From G963663525 sp963663525 (GTDB lineage Bacteria; Myxococcota_A; SURF-8; G963663525), in the NCBI GenBank assembly GCA_963663525.2, contig CAXXHC010000003.1, forward strand, positions 1,178,001 to 1,242,000: DNA of 64,000 nt, written 5' to 3'. A program made the translations under genes and the position numbers. This document shows positions 56,977-64,000 of the stretch, piece after piece. The notes below the pieces were generated by a model that did not search any database, was not told where the DNA came from, and was given only the letters and a program-made list of their open reading frames with translations. Numbering within the stretch: position 1 is the stretch's first letter; every line of letters starts with the position of its first letter.

Positions 56977-59481
56977 ATGAAAACGCGACGGTTCCCTTTG
57001 GTATTTTCGCTCTTGTTCGTTGTCGTGACCGCCGTTTCGTTGTCCGGATGCGCGGCGGGATCTTTTCTTTGGTACAAAAGCTTTCCCGATTATCCGAAAG
57101 ACGAAACCGACACCTTGGAGATTCCCGGGCTGGATCAGGAAGTCAGTGTCTATTTCGACGAATACGGCATTGCCCACATCGAAGCCCAGAACGAAAAAGA
57201 CCTTCTGCGGGCTATCGGTTTCACCCAGAGCCGGGCGCGCTTTTTCGCCATGGATGTGATGCGGCGCTTCGCTCGCGGGCGTGTGTCGGAGTTGGTCGGC
57301 GTGCAGAAGTTCATGAGCAGCGACACGTTGGAGTTCGATACGAGTATGCGTGGCTGGGGCATCGACAAGGATTGCGTCGAGGATGTCAAGCAACTCGATC
57401 CCGAAATACGTGAACTGTCGCAGGCTTATGTGGACGGCATCAACTATGCGCTCGAAAAATACAAACCCCTCGAATACCGCCTGCTGCGCGTGGACCCCGA
57501 ACCCTGGACGCTGGAGGACACCTTCGCGATGGGACGCCTCAACGCCTGGAGCGTCACGCACAACTGGCACCAGGAAGCCTCCCGTCTCGTGCTCGCCCTG
57601 CACGGCGGCGCGGCGCGCTCGGAGAAGATCTACCCCAGCCAGTTCTGGCCGGGTGGCACGAGCGCCCCGGATCAGGACGTGGATGCCACCCTGCTGCCCG
57701 CCATCGTGGACGAGATGCGCGAGATGCTGCCGCCGCGTCCCTACAAAGCCTGGGAAAGCAAAAACGAGACCGCCGCTCGGACCCTGCCGGGTGAGATCGC
57801 CCAGATCATGTCGGCGTCCAACGCCTGGGTCGTGGCCGGGGATTACTCCGCTTCCGGCAAGCCGGTAATGGCCAACGATCCGCACCTGAGCCACTTCATT
57901 CCCTCGATGTTTTTACAACAGCACCTCAAAGCGCCGGGACTCGACGTGATCGGCGCGACCATCGCCGGCGTTCCGTACATTCTCAGCGGCCATAACGGGC
58001 ACGTCGCCTGGGGTATCACCTCGGCGGTGGGCGATGCGGTGGACCTCTACGTGGAGAAGGTCAACCCCAACAATCCCGACGAGATCCTTACTCCCGAAGG
58101 GTACAAACCCATTTTTAAAGAAGAACACGTCATCCGCTATCTCGAAGACGGCGAGATGAAGGAAAAAAGCGTCGTGATTCGCAAAAGCCCCAACGGGCCG
58201 ATCATGAACGACTTCTACCCCAACATGTTTCCCGAATGGGCGCCGCTGGTCGCCATCAAGTGGTCCAGCACCGGTTTGGGGGAAGGCGTGGCCAATCTCG
58301 GAAAAGCCAACCGCGCGAAAACCGTGGAGGAATTGCGCGAGGGCATGGCGGGTATCGTCACGCCGATCTCGATGTTCAACGCCTGCGACGACCAGGGGAA
58401 CATCGCCGTGTTCGCCACGGGCAGCATTCCCGAACGTGACAGCTACCTTGGCACCTTCCCCGTGCCGGGCTGGGTCGATACCTACCAGTGGAAAGGGCTG
58501 CGTCCGCCGCTCGAAATGCCGCTGGCGACGAAAAACACCGGCTACTTCGCCCACGGAAACAACCTCTACCGCAACCCGTTGCACAGCGAACGCTTTTTCC
58601 AGATCGACTCCGGCCCGTCCTACCGGGTGGATCGGATTCACGAACTTCTGGCCCAGCGCCAGGATCACAACCGGGAAAGCCTGGCCAAGATTCAGGGCGA
58701 CGTGAAACTGCTGCGCGCCGCGCGACTGTTGCCCAAGATGCTCGAAGACCTCAACGCCTGTACCGAACTGACGCCGAAAGAGCAGAGCGTGCTGAAGATC
58801 CTGACCGATTGGGATTACGAGGCCAAGGCGGATTCCTCTGCGACTCTGGTATTTTACACCTTGTATCGAGAGGCTTATTTCGCAGCCCTGCGCGACGAAG
58901 TGGATGAAAAAGCTTTCGATTTCCTCGTGGGGCAGCGCTACTCCACCAACGCTGCCGACCTGTGGTACGACGACCCCAACCACGTGGTATGGGATCATCG
59001 CGGCACGGCGGCTCTCGAAACCCGCAAAGATGTTGTGGTGGCGTCCTTCAAAAAGACGGTGGACGACTTGACCAAGAGCTACGGGGAAGATCCCACGGCC
59101 TGGAAGTGGGGCGAAGTCCATTACCTGCACGTAAAGCACTTGTTCGGCAGCAAGGAAGCGCTGGCGGATTACGTGAATCTGGATCGTGTTCCGGCGGCAG
59201 GCGGCCTGGATTCGGTCTGGAAGTCGCATTTCGATCTCGGCCACCCGGAAACTCCGTTCAAGGCGACCGCCGGCCCCGTGTACCGCATGGTGGTGGATCT
59301 CGGCGACCCGAAACACGGCTGGTTTATCAGCGATACCGGCGTGTCGGCCTGGCCCGGTTCCCCGCATTACGACGACCAGCACGGCAAATGGCTGAAGGAA
59401 GAGTTCATCCCGATGCTGTACGACTGGGACGAAATCAAGGCCCAGGCCAAGGCCGTGCTGACCCTGAAAAAGGCGGAGTGA
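56977..59481 (+). CDS. Penicillin-acylase-family lipoprotein (Ntn hydrolase)
   Basis: This 834-residue precursor has lipobox LSGC (Cys25). The rest follows the S45 peptidase/penicillin amidase family: an alpha-chain region (DEYGIAHIEAQNEKDLLRAIGF, QSRARFFAMDVMRR), a spacer, then the self-cleavage site with nucleophile Ser281 in SASNAWVV, and the beta chain (MANDPHLSHFIPSMF, VPYILSGHNGHVAWGITS). Such enzymes cleave amides such as acyl-homoserine lactones, penicillins or lipopeptide acyl chains; the substrate here cannot be read from sequence. Lipid anchoring suggests action in the periplasm or at the surface. AAGGAGG precedes the ATG. Confidence 0.9.
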   Translation: MKTRRFPLVFSLLFVVVTAVSLSGCAAGSFLWYKSFPDYPKDETDTLEIPGLDQEVSVYFDEYGIAHIEAQNEKDLLRAIGFTQSRARFFAMDVMRRFARGRVSELVGVQKFMSSDTLEFDTSMRGWGIDKDCVEDVKQLDPEIRELSQAYVDGINYALEKYKPLEYRLLRVDPEPWTLEDTFAMGRLNAWSVTHNWHQEASRLVLALHGGAARSEKIYPSQFWPGGTSAPDQDVDATLLPAIVDEMREMLPPRPYKAWESKNETAARTLPGEIAQIMSASNAWVVAGDYSASGKPVMANDPHLSHFIPSMFLQQHLKAPGLDVIGATIAGVPYILSGHNGHVAWGITSAVGDAVDLYVEKVNPNNPDEILTPEGYKPIFKEEHVIRYLEDGEMKEKSVVIRKSPNGPIMNDFYPNMFPEWAPLVAIKWSSTGLGEGVANLGKANRAKTVEELREGMAGIVTPISMFNACDDQGNIAVFATGSIPERDSYLGTFPVPGWVDTYQWKGLRPPLEMPLATKNTGYFAHGNNLYRNPLHSERFFQIDSGPSYRVDRIHELLAQRQDHNRESLAKIQGDVKLLRAARLLPKMLEDLNACTELTPKEQSVLKILTDWDYEAKADSSATLVFYTLYREAYFAALRDEVDEKAFDFLVGQRYSTNAADLWYDDPNHVVWDHRGTAALETRKDVVVASFKKTVDDLTKSYGEDPTAWKWGEVHYLHVKHLFGSKEALADYVNLDRVPAAGGLDSVWKSHFDLGHPETPFKATAGPVYRMVVDLGDPKHGWFISDTGVSAWPGSPHYDDQHGKWLKEEFIPMLYDWDEIKAQAKAVLTLKKAE

Positions 59482-59517
59482 TTCGGTAAAGGTTTCTTCG
59501 CTTGATTCTGATACTAG

Positions 59518-59552
59518 AACGCCCCTTTTCTCAAAGAAGAGGGGCGTTTTTT
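59518..59552 (+). terminator. Rho-independent terminator
   Basis: AACGCCCCT and AGGGGCGTT with TCT/AGA inside the stem, followed by six T's. It ends the penicillin-acylase transcript. Confidence 0.9.
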
Positions 59553-59758
59553 CGTAAAATGAAGCAAAAAAGTACGTTTTGAAGGGAAAATGCGCTTGGG
59601 CTTGCCCAAAGACTCCGAAACTCAATATTTACCCGAAAGAGGTTTATGGGTGCATCACAGAATGTAGCGAAGAAATTGGACCCGCAGGGTCCAAGCGCTC
59701 CTCCCCATGGGAGAGGTTGCAGCTTGCTGACAAAGTATCTATCTTTGTAGAAGCATTT

Positions 59759-59827
59759 GTCACCCCCGCGAAGGCGGGGGTCCAGGTGCTTAATATTGCT
59801 CTGGATTCCCGCCTGCGCGGGAATGAC
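59759..59827. repeat. GTCA-CCCGCG..CGCGGG-TGAC inverted repeat
   Basis: Arms GTCACCCCCGCGAAGGCGGG and CCCGCCTGCGCGGGAATGAC extend to TCCAG/CTGGA around a 15-base centre. This is a widely seen intergenic repeat type in proteobacteria. Confidence 0.7.
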
Positions 59828-59880
59828 ATTTATGCAAAATTGGGGTTGGAAATCAAATTCAGGAGGTTTGTCAATACTCT

Positions 59881-59980
59881 GGCGCCTCTCCCCGTGGGAG
59901 AGGCTGGTGCGAAGCACCGGGTGAGGAATTTTGCCCGATATGGGAAACCCTCACCCTAACCCTCTCCATCAGGGAGAGGT
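59881..59980. repeat. CTCTCCC..GGGAGAG palindromic repeat, second copy
   Basis: CCTCTCCCCGTGGGAGAGG, a GGTGCGAAGCACC hairpin, then CCCTCACCCTAACCCTCTCC and GGGAGAGG. Same family as 12650-12736 but with the order of parts inverted and no flanking MITE ends. A half copy is near 59,695-59,720. The whole gap 59553-60070 shows no gene. Confidence 0.7.
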
Positions 59981-60070
59981 AATTCGTGCATTATATCAAT
60001 GAGTTAACGAATCCCATCGTCAAATGCTCGTTGCTATATCTTGTGATGCACCCGAGATTTATTTCGCTTC

Positions 60071-60099
60071 TTGACACTGCCGGAAGCCGATGCTAAAAA
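60071..60099 (+). promoter_or_regulatory. Sigma-70 promoter of the TetR/FadR-like gene
   Basis: TTGACA (60071-60076), 17-nt spacer, TAAAAA (60094-60099). Transcription would begin at about 60106, inside the operator palindrome. Confidence 0.7.
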
Positions 60100-60104
60100 G
60101 ATTG

Positions 60105-60122
60105 TGAATGACCATTCATTCA
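60105..60122. promoter_or_regulatory. FadR-type operator palindrome
   Basis: TGAATGACCATTCATTCA differs at one position from the operator consensus described for Bacillus subtilis FadR (TGAATGAMTANTCATTCA). It covers the predicted start site of the regulator gene at 60160, a good position for autorepression. Confidence 0.7.
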
Positions 60123-60159
60123 TTTTTTTCAAGCAGGGTGAAATCGAGGGAGCGCCGAC

Positions 60160-60786
60160 ATGGCCAAGGTCGCGGCAAACAATGGGGAAAAAGGCGAGAA
60201 ATACCACCGGATTCTTGCCGCCGCTCAGAAAATCTTTGCCCAGAACGGTTTTCACAATTCCAAAGTCGCTCAGATCGCCAAAGAAGCGAACGTCGCCGAC
60301 GGCACCATCTACCTATACTTTCACAACAAGGACGACATTCTTATTTCACTGTTCGAAGATCGTATGCGTATGCTGATCGACGTCCTGAGAAAAGAACTGG
60401 CCACCATCGATTCGCTCGCCGACAAGATCCGTGCCGTGATTCGGCTGCATTTTCGCCTACTGCGCGAAGATCCTGATCTGATCGAAATCATCACCATTGA
60501 ACTGCGCCAGTCCACGATGTTCATGAAAGAATATCAGAACCAGCAATTCCGCAGTTATTTGCAGGTTTTAGGCGATTTGCTCAAAGAAGGAAAAGATCAG
60601 GGACTGATTCGGCAGGATGTTTCCCCCGGCCTGATGAAACGGGCGTTGTTCGGCATGATGGACGAGATTTCGTTACTGTTCGTACTGAGTCACAAACAGA
60701 ACAAATATTCCATCGAAAACGTTTCCGAGGAACTGTCTGAATTCTTCCTTCGTGGAATCTGGCACGACGCCTCGGAACTGCCGTGA
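60160..60786 (+). CDS. fadR: TetR-family regulator, FadR/YsiA-like
   Basis: This 208-residue repressor has an N-terminal helix-turn-helix (residues about 33-58; VAQIAKEANVADGTIYLYF, NKDDI) and a ligand domain with IELRQSTMFM and a C-terminal ELSEFFLRGI. The helix-turn-helix and length fit the TetR-type FadR of Bacillus and Thermus, which bind long-chain acyl-CoA and repress beta-oxidation and etf genes. Two context points agree: the FadR-like operator at 60105-60122 and etfBA immediately downstream. The symbol is inferred from this and is not the unrelated GntR-type FadR of E. coli. Confidence 0.85.
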   Translation: MAKVAANNGEKGEKYHRILAAAQKIFAQNGFHNSKVAQIAKEANVADGTIYLYFHNKDDILISLFEDRMRMLIDVLRKELATIDSLADKIRAVIRLHFRLLREDPDLIEIITIELRQSTMFMKEYQNQQFRSYLQVLGDLLKEGKDQGLIRQDVSPGLMKRALFGMMDEISLLFVLSHKQNKYSIENVSEELSEFFLRGIWHDASELP

Positions 60787-60850
60787 AATATGGTTTTACG
60801 TGATTGCACCGTGCGCTAGTGACATTTGTTGGAATTGAACGAATTTGTTC

Positions 60851-60879
60851 TGGACAAGTCGTAGCCGCGATGTTAGGTA
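60851..60879 (+). promoter_or_regulatory. Possible promoter for etfBA
   Basis: TGGACA (60851-60856), 17-nt spacer, TAGGTA (60874-60879). A near-palindrome GAACGAATTTGTTC (60837-60850) abuts the -35 box and may be an operator, but it is not a FadR-type site. Confidence 0.45.
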
Positions 60880-60975
60880 TCCTTTAAATCTTTGTCTGTT
60901 GGCATTATGTGGTGAAATGGTTCATATTCTTTCGCCCGGTTTCCCTTCAATCGAAACGAGTACCAAGGAGGAGAA

Positions 60976-61719
60976 ATGAAGATTCTGGTTAGCTGCAAGC
61001 AAGTGCCGGATCCGGACATCAAGGCCAAAATCGGCGATGACGGAAAAACGATCAGCAATGACGGAATGAAGTGGGTTCCTAACTACTTCGATGAAATCGC
61101 CTGCGAGGAAGCCCTGCGCATTACGAAAAATACGGGCGGCGATGTCCTCGTGATGTGCGTGGGAGAAAAAGCTTCTCAGACGCAGATCCGTAAAATGCTG
61201 GCCATGGGCGCCGTCAGCGGCATCCAGGTCCTCACCGAGAACACCCAGGAAGACGACGGTGCGTACATCCTGGCGAAAATCGTCGAGCGCGAGCAACCGG
61301 ACCTCGTAATCATGGGCAAACAGTCCACCGACAACGACGCCGGACAAGCCGGGCAGATTCTCGCCGAGTTGATGGGCTGGCCCCAGGCCTGCTACGCCAG
61401 CAAGGTGGAAGTCGAAGACGACAAAGTCACCGTGACCCGCGAAGTGGATGGCGGATTGGAAACGATCGCAATGACGCTTCCCGCCGTGATTACCTGTGAC
61501 CTGCGCCTCAACGAGCCGCGCTACACCAGCCTTCCCAACATCATGAAGGCCAAAAAGAAAAAAATCGAGACGCTTTCTCCCGCCGATCTCGGTGTGGACG
61601 AAACGCCCAAAACCCGCGTCGTCTCCCTGACCGCTCCGCCGGAGCGTGCCGCAGGCGTCATCGTCAAAGACGTGGACGAGTTGGTCGCCAAGCTGCGTGA
61701 CGAAGCCAAGGTTCTGTAA
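60976..61719 (+). CDS. etfB: Electron transfer flavoprotein, beta subunit
   Basis: This 247-residue subunit binds AMP and forms the ETF heterodimer that accepts electrons from acyl-CoA dehydrogenases. It shows MKILVSCKQVPDPD, NYFDEIACEEALRI, VIMGKQSTDNDAGQAGQILA and LNEPRYTSLPNIMKAKKKKIE. AAGGAGGAG before ATG. etfA follows after 37 bases. The adjacent FadR-like regulator suggests a role in fatty-acid oxidation. Confidence 0.96.
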   Translation: MKILVSCKQVPDPDIKAKIGDDGKTISNDGMKWVPNYFDEIACEEALRITKNTGGDVLVMCVGEKASQTQIRKMLAMGAVSGIQVLTENTQEDDGAYILAKIVEREQPDLVIMGKQSTDNDAGQAGQILAELMGWPQACYASKVEVEDDKVTVTREVDGGLETIAMTLPAVITCDLRLNEPRYTSLPNIMKAKKKKIETLSPADLGVDETPKTRVVSLTAPPERAAGVIVKDVDELVAKLRDEAKVL

Positions 61720-61756
61720 CTCGATTGATTGAAACGCCATCCCAAGGAGGATTCAA

Positions 61757-62719
61757 ATGTCAGTTTTGATTCTTGCTGAACATAAAAAGGGCGCGCTGGG
61801 CAAGGGCGCTCTCGTGACCGTCAACGGCGGCAAGGCCATCGCCGAAAAGCTCGGACTTGAATACGATATCGTGATCGTCGGAAACGGACTCGACGATGCG
61901 GCGGCCACGGCTGCCAAGCTTGGTGCCCGCAAAGTCTACGTTGCGGACAATGCGAAATTCGACAACTACTTCGACGAATCCTGGGCCGAAGCCGTGGCCG
62001 AGGTGAAGGAAAAAGCCGGAGCCACCGTGCTGGTCGCCGCTTCCACCACCCAGGGCAAGGCCGTCATGTCCCGCCTGGCCGGTAAATACCAGGCCGGTAT
62101 GGCTTGCGATATCCTCGGCGTTTCCGATGCCGGGAACTTCCTGCGCCCGGTCTATGCCGGTAACATCACTGCCGAAATCGCCATCGACACCGACGTGAAA
62201 ATCGTCACCGTTCGCGGTACCGCCTTCGATCCCATCGCCGAAGCCGGCGACGGCGAAGTCGAAAAAGTGGACGTGGCCTACGACGTCGATTCCCTGCGTA
62301 AAACCTTCGTCGAATTCGACGAAGTGGTTTCCGACCGACCGCCGCTGACTGAAGCCGAGGTCATCGTCAGCTTCGGACGAGGCATCAAAGACCCCGAGAA
62401 TCTGCCGGTCATCGAAAAGCTGGCGGACGTCTTCGGTGCGGCCATCGGCGCGACCCGCGCGGTCGTCGATGCCGGATGGATTCACAACGATTATCAGGTG
62501 GGACAGACCGGCAAAACCGTCGCTCCCGGCCTGTACATTGCCGTGGGACTTTCCGGAGCCATCCAGCACCTCGCCGGTATGAAGGACTCCAAGGTCATCG
62601 TCGCGATCAACAAAGACGAAGAAGCCCAGATCTTCTCCGTGGCCGATTACGGCATCGTGGCCGACCTGTTCAACGTCGTGCCGGAACTCACGGAAAAAGC
62701 CCTGGCCGCCAAAGGCTGA
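61757..62719 (+). CDS. etfA: Electron transfer flavoprotein, alpha subunit
   Basis: This 320-residue subunit has an N-terminal alpha/beta domain (MSVLILAEHKKGALGKGA) and the C-terminal FAD-binding domain (VVSFGRGIKDPENLPVI, GQTGKTVAPGLYIAVGLSGA, IQHLAGM, VAINKDEEAQIFSVADYGIV). Normal length. It is co-transcribed with etfB and followed by a terminator. No ETF-quinone oxidoreductase is in the window. Confidence 0.97.
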   Translation: MSVLILAEHKKGALGKGALVTVNGGKAIAEKLGLEYDIVIVGNGLDDAAATAAKLGARKVYVADNAKFDNYFDESWAEAVAEVKEKAGATVLVAASTTQGKAVMSRLAGKYQAGMACDILGVSDAGNFLRPVYAGNITAEIAIDTDVKIVTVRGTAFDPIAEAGDGEVEKVDVAYDVDSLRKTFVEFDEVVSDRPPLTEAEVIVSFGRGIKDPENLPVIEKLADVFGAAIGATRAVVDAGWIHNDYQVGQTGKTVAPGLYIAVGLSGAIQHLAGMKDSKVIVAINKDEEAQIFSVADYGIVADLFNVVPELTEKALAAKG

Positions 62720-62739
62720 GATTTTCCCGCCGAGACTCC

Positions 62740-62767
62740 AAGGCCGCCTTTCGAGGCGGCCTTTTTT
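62740..62767 (+). terminator. Rho-independent terminator after etfA
   Basis: AAGGCCGCC/GGCGGCCTT with loop TTTCGA and a T-run of six. It can also work from the minus strand for queA (A-run before the stem). Confidence 0.92.
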
Positions 62768-62793
62768 CGTGCCATTATTTCCCCGAAATCGGT

Positions 62794-63840
62794 TCAGGCT
62801 TTTTCGAAAAAGCAGGCGTCGCCGTAAGAAAAAAATCTATACCTCTGCTTCACCGCCTCCTCGTAGGTGTCGAGCACTCTTTGCGTGCCGGAAAACGCGC
62901 ATACGAGCATCAGCAGCGACGAACGGGGCAGGTGGAAGTTCGTCACCAGCGCATCCACGAAACGGAAACGAAAGCCCGGTCGAATGAACAGGTCCGTCCA
63001 TCCCGCGTAGCCGTTTTCGTATCCCGTTTCCGGGAGTGCTTCGAGGGAACGCACGGTCGTAGTGCCCACGGCGACGACGCGCCCGCCCCGTGTTTTCGTG
63101 TCCCGTATCGCCTCCATCGTGATTTGCGGCACTTCGAACCACTCTTCATGCAGCTTGCCCAGGCGTAGGTTGTCGTCCTCCAAAGGCAAAAACGTGCCCG
63201 GACCTACGTGTAACGTCACGTTGGTGCGGCGCACGCCCTTTGCCTCGAGTTTTTCCATCATGGAATCGGTGAAATGCAGGCCCGCCGTGGGTGCCGCCAC
63301 CGCTCCGGTGCGTTTGGCGTACACGGTCTGGTAGCGTTGACGATCCCGTTCGCGCAGCGAGTCGTCCTCGCGGCGGATGTAGGGAGGCAGGGGGATCTTT
63401 CCATAGTGTTCCGCATATTCAAGCAAGGGAATCGGCTCCCGCCACTCCACTTCCCGCGTTTTGAACGAAAGTTTTTTACCCAGAAAGATTTTCCGCTCGC
63501 CTGGTAGAAAAACGAATCCGCCTTCGGGAACGTTGCGCACTCCTTTGACGATGGCCTCCCAGCGGTTGAGAGAGTCCAAAGGATGCACGAGCAGGATTTC
63601 GGCCTTTCCTCCCGTCGTTTTATTTCCGACCAGTCGGGCGGGAAACACGCGCGTATCGTTCGTGACAAGCAGGTCGCCTTCTCTCAAGCAGTTCGGGAGG
63701 TCTGAAAACGTTCCGTGCTCGGGAGAGGCTGCGTCCCGTTTCAAGATCAACAGGCGGCTGGCGTCCCTCTGATCCGCAGGTTGCTGGGCGATCAATTCTT
63801 CGGGAAGGTGGTAGTCAAAAGGATCGAGTTGTGTGGACAT
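62794..63840 (-). CDS. queA: S-adenosylmethionine:tRNA ribosyltransferase-isomerase
   Basis: This 348-residue enzyme converts preQ1 in tRNA to epoxyqueuosine using the ribosyl part of SAM. It shows FDYHLPEELIAQQPA, LLVTNDTRVFPARL, the catalytic-domain APTAGLHFTDSMM, VGPGTFLPL, VVAVGTTTVRSLE and TNFHLPRSSLLMLV. The ATG at 63840 gives the canonical N-terminus; the open frame further upstream (to 63990) crosses a terminator and is not family-like. Confidence 0.97.
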   Translation of the reverse strand: MSTQLDPFDYHLPEELIAQQPADQRDASRLLILKRDAASPEHGTFSDLPNCLREGDLLVTNDTRVFPARLVGNKTTGGKAEILLVHPLDSLNRWEAIVKGVRNVPEGGFVFLPGERKIFLGKKLSFKTREVEWREPIPLLEYAEHYGKIPLPPYIRREDDSLRERDRQRYQTVYAKRTGAVAAPTAGLHFTDSMMEKLEAKGVRRTNVTLHVGPGTFLPLEDDNLRLGKLHEEWFEVPQITMEAIRDTKTRGGRVVAVGTTTVRSLEALPETGYENGYAGWTDLFIRPGFRFRFVDALVTNFHLPRSSLLMLVCAFSGTQRVLDTYEEAVKQRYRFFSYGDACFFEKA

Positions 63841-63861
63841 GAAGCGTTTTTTCGGAAAATG

Positions 63862-63900
63862 GAAGAAAAACCGCCCCCCGCTGGAAATGCGAGGGGCGGT
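63862..63900 (-). terminator. Rho-independent terminator for the gene at the right edge
   Basis: On the minus strand, ACCGCCCC and GGGGCGGT (with CGC/GCG inside) are followed by TTTTTCTTCC. It lies between the partial gene at 63930-64000 and queA. Confidence 0.8.
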
Positions 63901-63929
63901 CGGGGTGAAGCCGAGAAATCGCGGAGAGT

Positions 63930-64000
63930 TTACTCCGTGGGGCATTCCGGGTTTAGAGAGCCGCCAATGCAGTATCCTTCTCCGTCGCATTGGTCGTCTA
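63930..64000 (-). CDS. C-terminal end of a cysteine-rich protein, cut by window edge
   Basis: Only the last 22 residues are visible: DDQCDGEGYCIGGSL followed by NPECPTE and a TAA stop at 63930-63932. The C-x(5)-C spacing and acidic/glycine context match the short cysteine units of the lipoprotein at 8952-10148, so it is probably another surface cysteine-rich protein. The terminator directly downstream supports a real gene end. Confidence 0.55.
   Translation of the reverse strand, partial: DDQCDGEGYCIGGSLNPECPTE

Overview
The window looks like a chromosomal segment of a Gram-negative bacterium from the loose 'deltaproteobacterial' grouping (Myxococcota, Desulfobacterota or an uncultured relative). 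The supporting evidence is: outer-membrane and periplasmic proteins (a beta-barrel, many lipoproteins with clear lipoboxes), surface lipoproteins that put a long Asp/Glu linker before a cysteine-rich or repeat domain, proteobacterial-style RpoB/RpoC, and an E. coli-like tRNA(Thr-Tyr-Gly-Thr)-tuf-tRNA(Trp)-secE-nusG order. The exact phylum is inference. Nothing here identifies a species.

Layout. 0-6 kb: a partial outer-membrane barrel gene, a small unknown gene, a small Cys-rich lipoprotein, then ruvX-mltG-(GH36 lipoprotein), which are tightly coupled. 6.1-13 kb is accessory: a 271-bp dispersed repeat; a visibly AT-rich three-gene minus-strand cassette (a membrane/coiled-coil/T5orf172 GIY-YIG-like protein plus two duplicated small basic coiled-coil proteins); two large acidic-linker lipoproteins, one carrying about 13 Y-T-Y-D / D-x-D-C-x-G-T-P-D repeats; and several palindromic repeats, including a small TIR element with a 9-bp target duplication. 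13-15.4 kb: ribE-ribBA and a small membrane protein. 15.7-50.7 kb: one uninterrupted information-processing super-cluster on the plus strand: four tRNAs, tuf, rpmG, tRNA-Trp, secE, nusG, rplKAJL (with an L10 leader), rpoBC, rpsLG, fusA, tuf, and the complete S10, spc and alpha operons (rpsJ to rplQ, with secY, adk, map, infA, rpmJ and rpoA), closed by a strong terminator. 50.7-64 kb: a DUF819 transporter-like protein, a SPOR-domain protein, gap-pgk, a penicillin-acylase-family lipoprotein, a FadR-like TetR regulator with etfBA, queA, and the end of another cysteine-rich protein cut by the window edge.

How the genes work together. The central 35 kb makes RNA polymerase, ribosomal proteins, translation factors and the Sec channel. 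Its unusual parts are an internal Lys/Ala/Glu-rich insertion of about 68 residues in L18, an acidic N-terminal extension on NusG, a basic tail on L30, and two almost identical tuf genes 17 kb apart. The TetR gene has an upstream palindrome that nearly matches the Bacillus FadR operator and lies next to etfBA, which points to fatty-acid-responsive control of electron-transfer flavoprotein.

The most unusual content is non-coding. There are at least four families of dispersed elements: (i) GTCGGG/CCCGAC hairpins; (ii) a 271-bp conserved block present twice; (iii) long GTACGTAC palindromes, one followed by degenerate tandem units; and (iv) roughly 210-230-bp elements with shared 25-bp terminal inverted repeats, different cores and 9-bp target-site duplications. 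One family (iv) element has inserted into a family (i) hairpin, and an uninterrupted homologue of that hairpin lies elsewhere in the window.
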